DNA of 6,325 nt from Clostridiaceae bacterium (GTDB lineage: Bacteria; Bacillota; Clostridia; Saccharofermentanales; UBA5734): positions 1 to 6,325 of the forward strand of contig JAAZFW010000010.1 of NCBI GenBank assembly GCA_012511525.1, written 5' to 3'. This document shows, piece after piece, positions 5,931-6,325 of this stretch. The notes below the pieces were generated by a model. It made no database searches and had not been told where the DNA came from. It saw only the letters and a program-made list of their open reading frames with translations. Both the position numbers and the translations under genes were made by a program. Position 1 is the first letter of the stretch; the number at the start of each line of letters is the position of its first letter.

Positions 5931-6325
5931 TTACCCGACATACAGGCCGCCGTTGATGTCCAGCGCCAGGCCGGTGATAACCTCGGCGGCGTCACTGGCC
6001 AGGAAGGCGACGGTCTGGGCGATATGGTCCGGTTTGCAGATCTTGCGGATCGGGATCTTGGCCAGCAATCCGGCCAGCTGGGCGTCCGACCACTGGCGGA
6101 TCATCGGGGTTTCGGTCGGCCCGGGGCAGATGCTGTTGACCGTGATGCCGAACGGCGCGTATTGGCGGGACAGCCCGTAGGTCATCGAAATGATGCCGCC
6201 CTTGGATGCGGCGTTGGCCAGGCAGCTCTCATAGCCGCCCATGCGCCCGGCCATCGAGGCCATGTGGTTGATGCGCGGCTGCGGCCGCTCCTTGAGGTAG
6301 GGGAAAGCCAGCTGCGGGACGAAGA
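5931..6325 (-). CDS. Short-chain dehydrogenase/reductase, C-terminal part, catalytic Tyr replaced by Asn
   Basis: The minus-strand frame is open to the right edge, giving about 130 residues of the C-terminal half of a classical short-chain dehydrogenase; the true start and the cofactor-binding TGxxxGxG are outside the window. The ATG at 6263 is internal, since the frame continues upstream with family-like sequence (FVPQLAFPYLKERPQPRINH). Seen are the INHMASMAG segment with the catalytic Ser (codon 6255-6257), the ASKGGI segment with the catalytic Lys (6201-6203), ITVNSICPGPTETPMI, and the C-terminal pattern PDHIAQTVAFLASD, ITGLALDINGG. The YxxxK catalytic Tyr is Asn here (AAC, 6213-6215). Family members oxidise or reduce hydroxyls with NAD(P). 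It is the first visible gene of the minus-strand cluster and stops 15 bases before the isomerase. Without the Tyr its activity is uncertain; a sequencing error (TAC to AAC) is possible. Confidence 0.85.
   Translation of the reverse strand, partial: FVPQLAFPYLKERPQPRINHMASMAGRMGGYESCLANAASKGGIISMTYGLSRQYAPFGITVNSICPGPTETPMIRQWSDAQLAGLLAKIPIRKICKPDHIAQTVAFLASDAAEVITGLALDINGGLYVG

Overview
This is a GC-rich bacterial window (no introns, strong AGGAGG-type ribosome binding sites, densely packed genes). The taxon cannot be fixed from the sequence. Nothing in it marks a phage, plasmid or insertion sequence, and no tRNA, rRNA or CRISPR array was seen. It reads as ordinary chromosomal DNA of an organism that degrades carbohydrates.

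Left part, plus strand: the 3' portion of a clan GH-A glycoside hydrolase gene runs in from the left edge and stops at 1126. After a 78-base gap, which holds a perfect extended -10 promoter and a strong hairpin just before a Shine-Dalgarno site, comes a complete endonuclease IV gene (nfo, 1205-2038) with all nine zinc ligands.

Right part, minus strand: five tightly packed genes, in transcription order. They are a short-chain dehydrogenase (cut by the right edge), a sugar isomerase/epimerase of the D-tagatose 3-epimerase type, two tandem paralogous transaldolase-family proteins, and a tartronate-semialdehyde-reductase-like enzyme (garR type). Gaps are 15, -8, 10 and 27 bases, so they very likely form one transcript. 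The last gene meets nfo tail to tail with a 4-base overlap of stop codons (2035-2038).

The five genes look like a sugar or sugar-acid catabolic route: oxidation by the dehydrogenase, ketose isomerisation or epimerisation, retro-aldol cleavage by one or both Schiff-base aldolases, then reduction of a released semialdehyde. This order is inference. Three features make the cluster unusual. The two transaldolases lack several classical active-site residues. The dehydrogenase has Asn where the catalytic Tyr belongs. No kinase is visible, although the aldolases keep their phosphate-binding arginines. The fold content is also uniform: five TIM barrels and two Rossmann-type enzymes.
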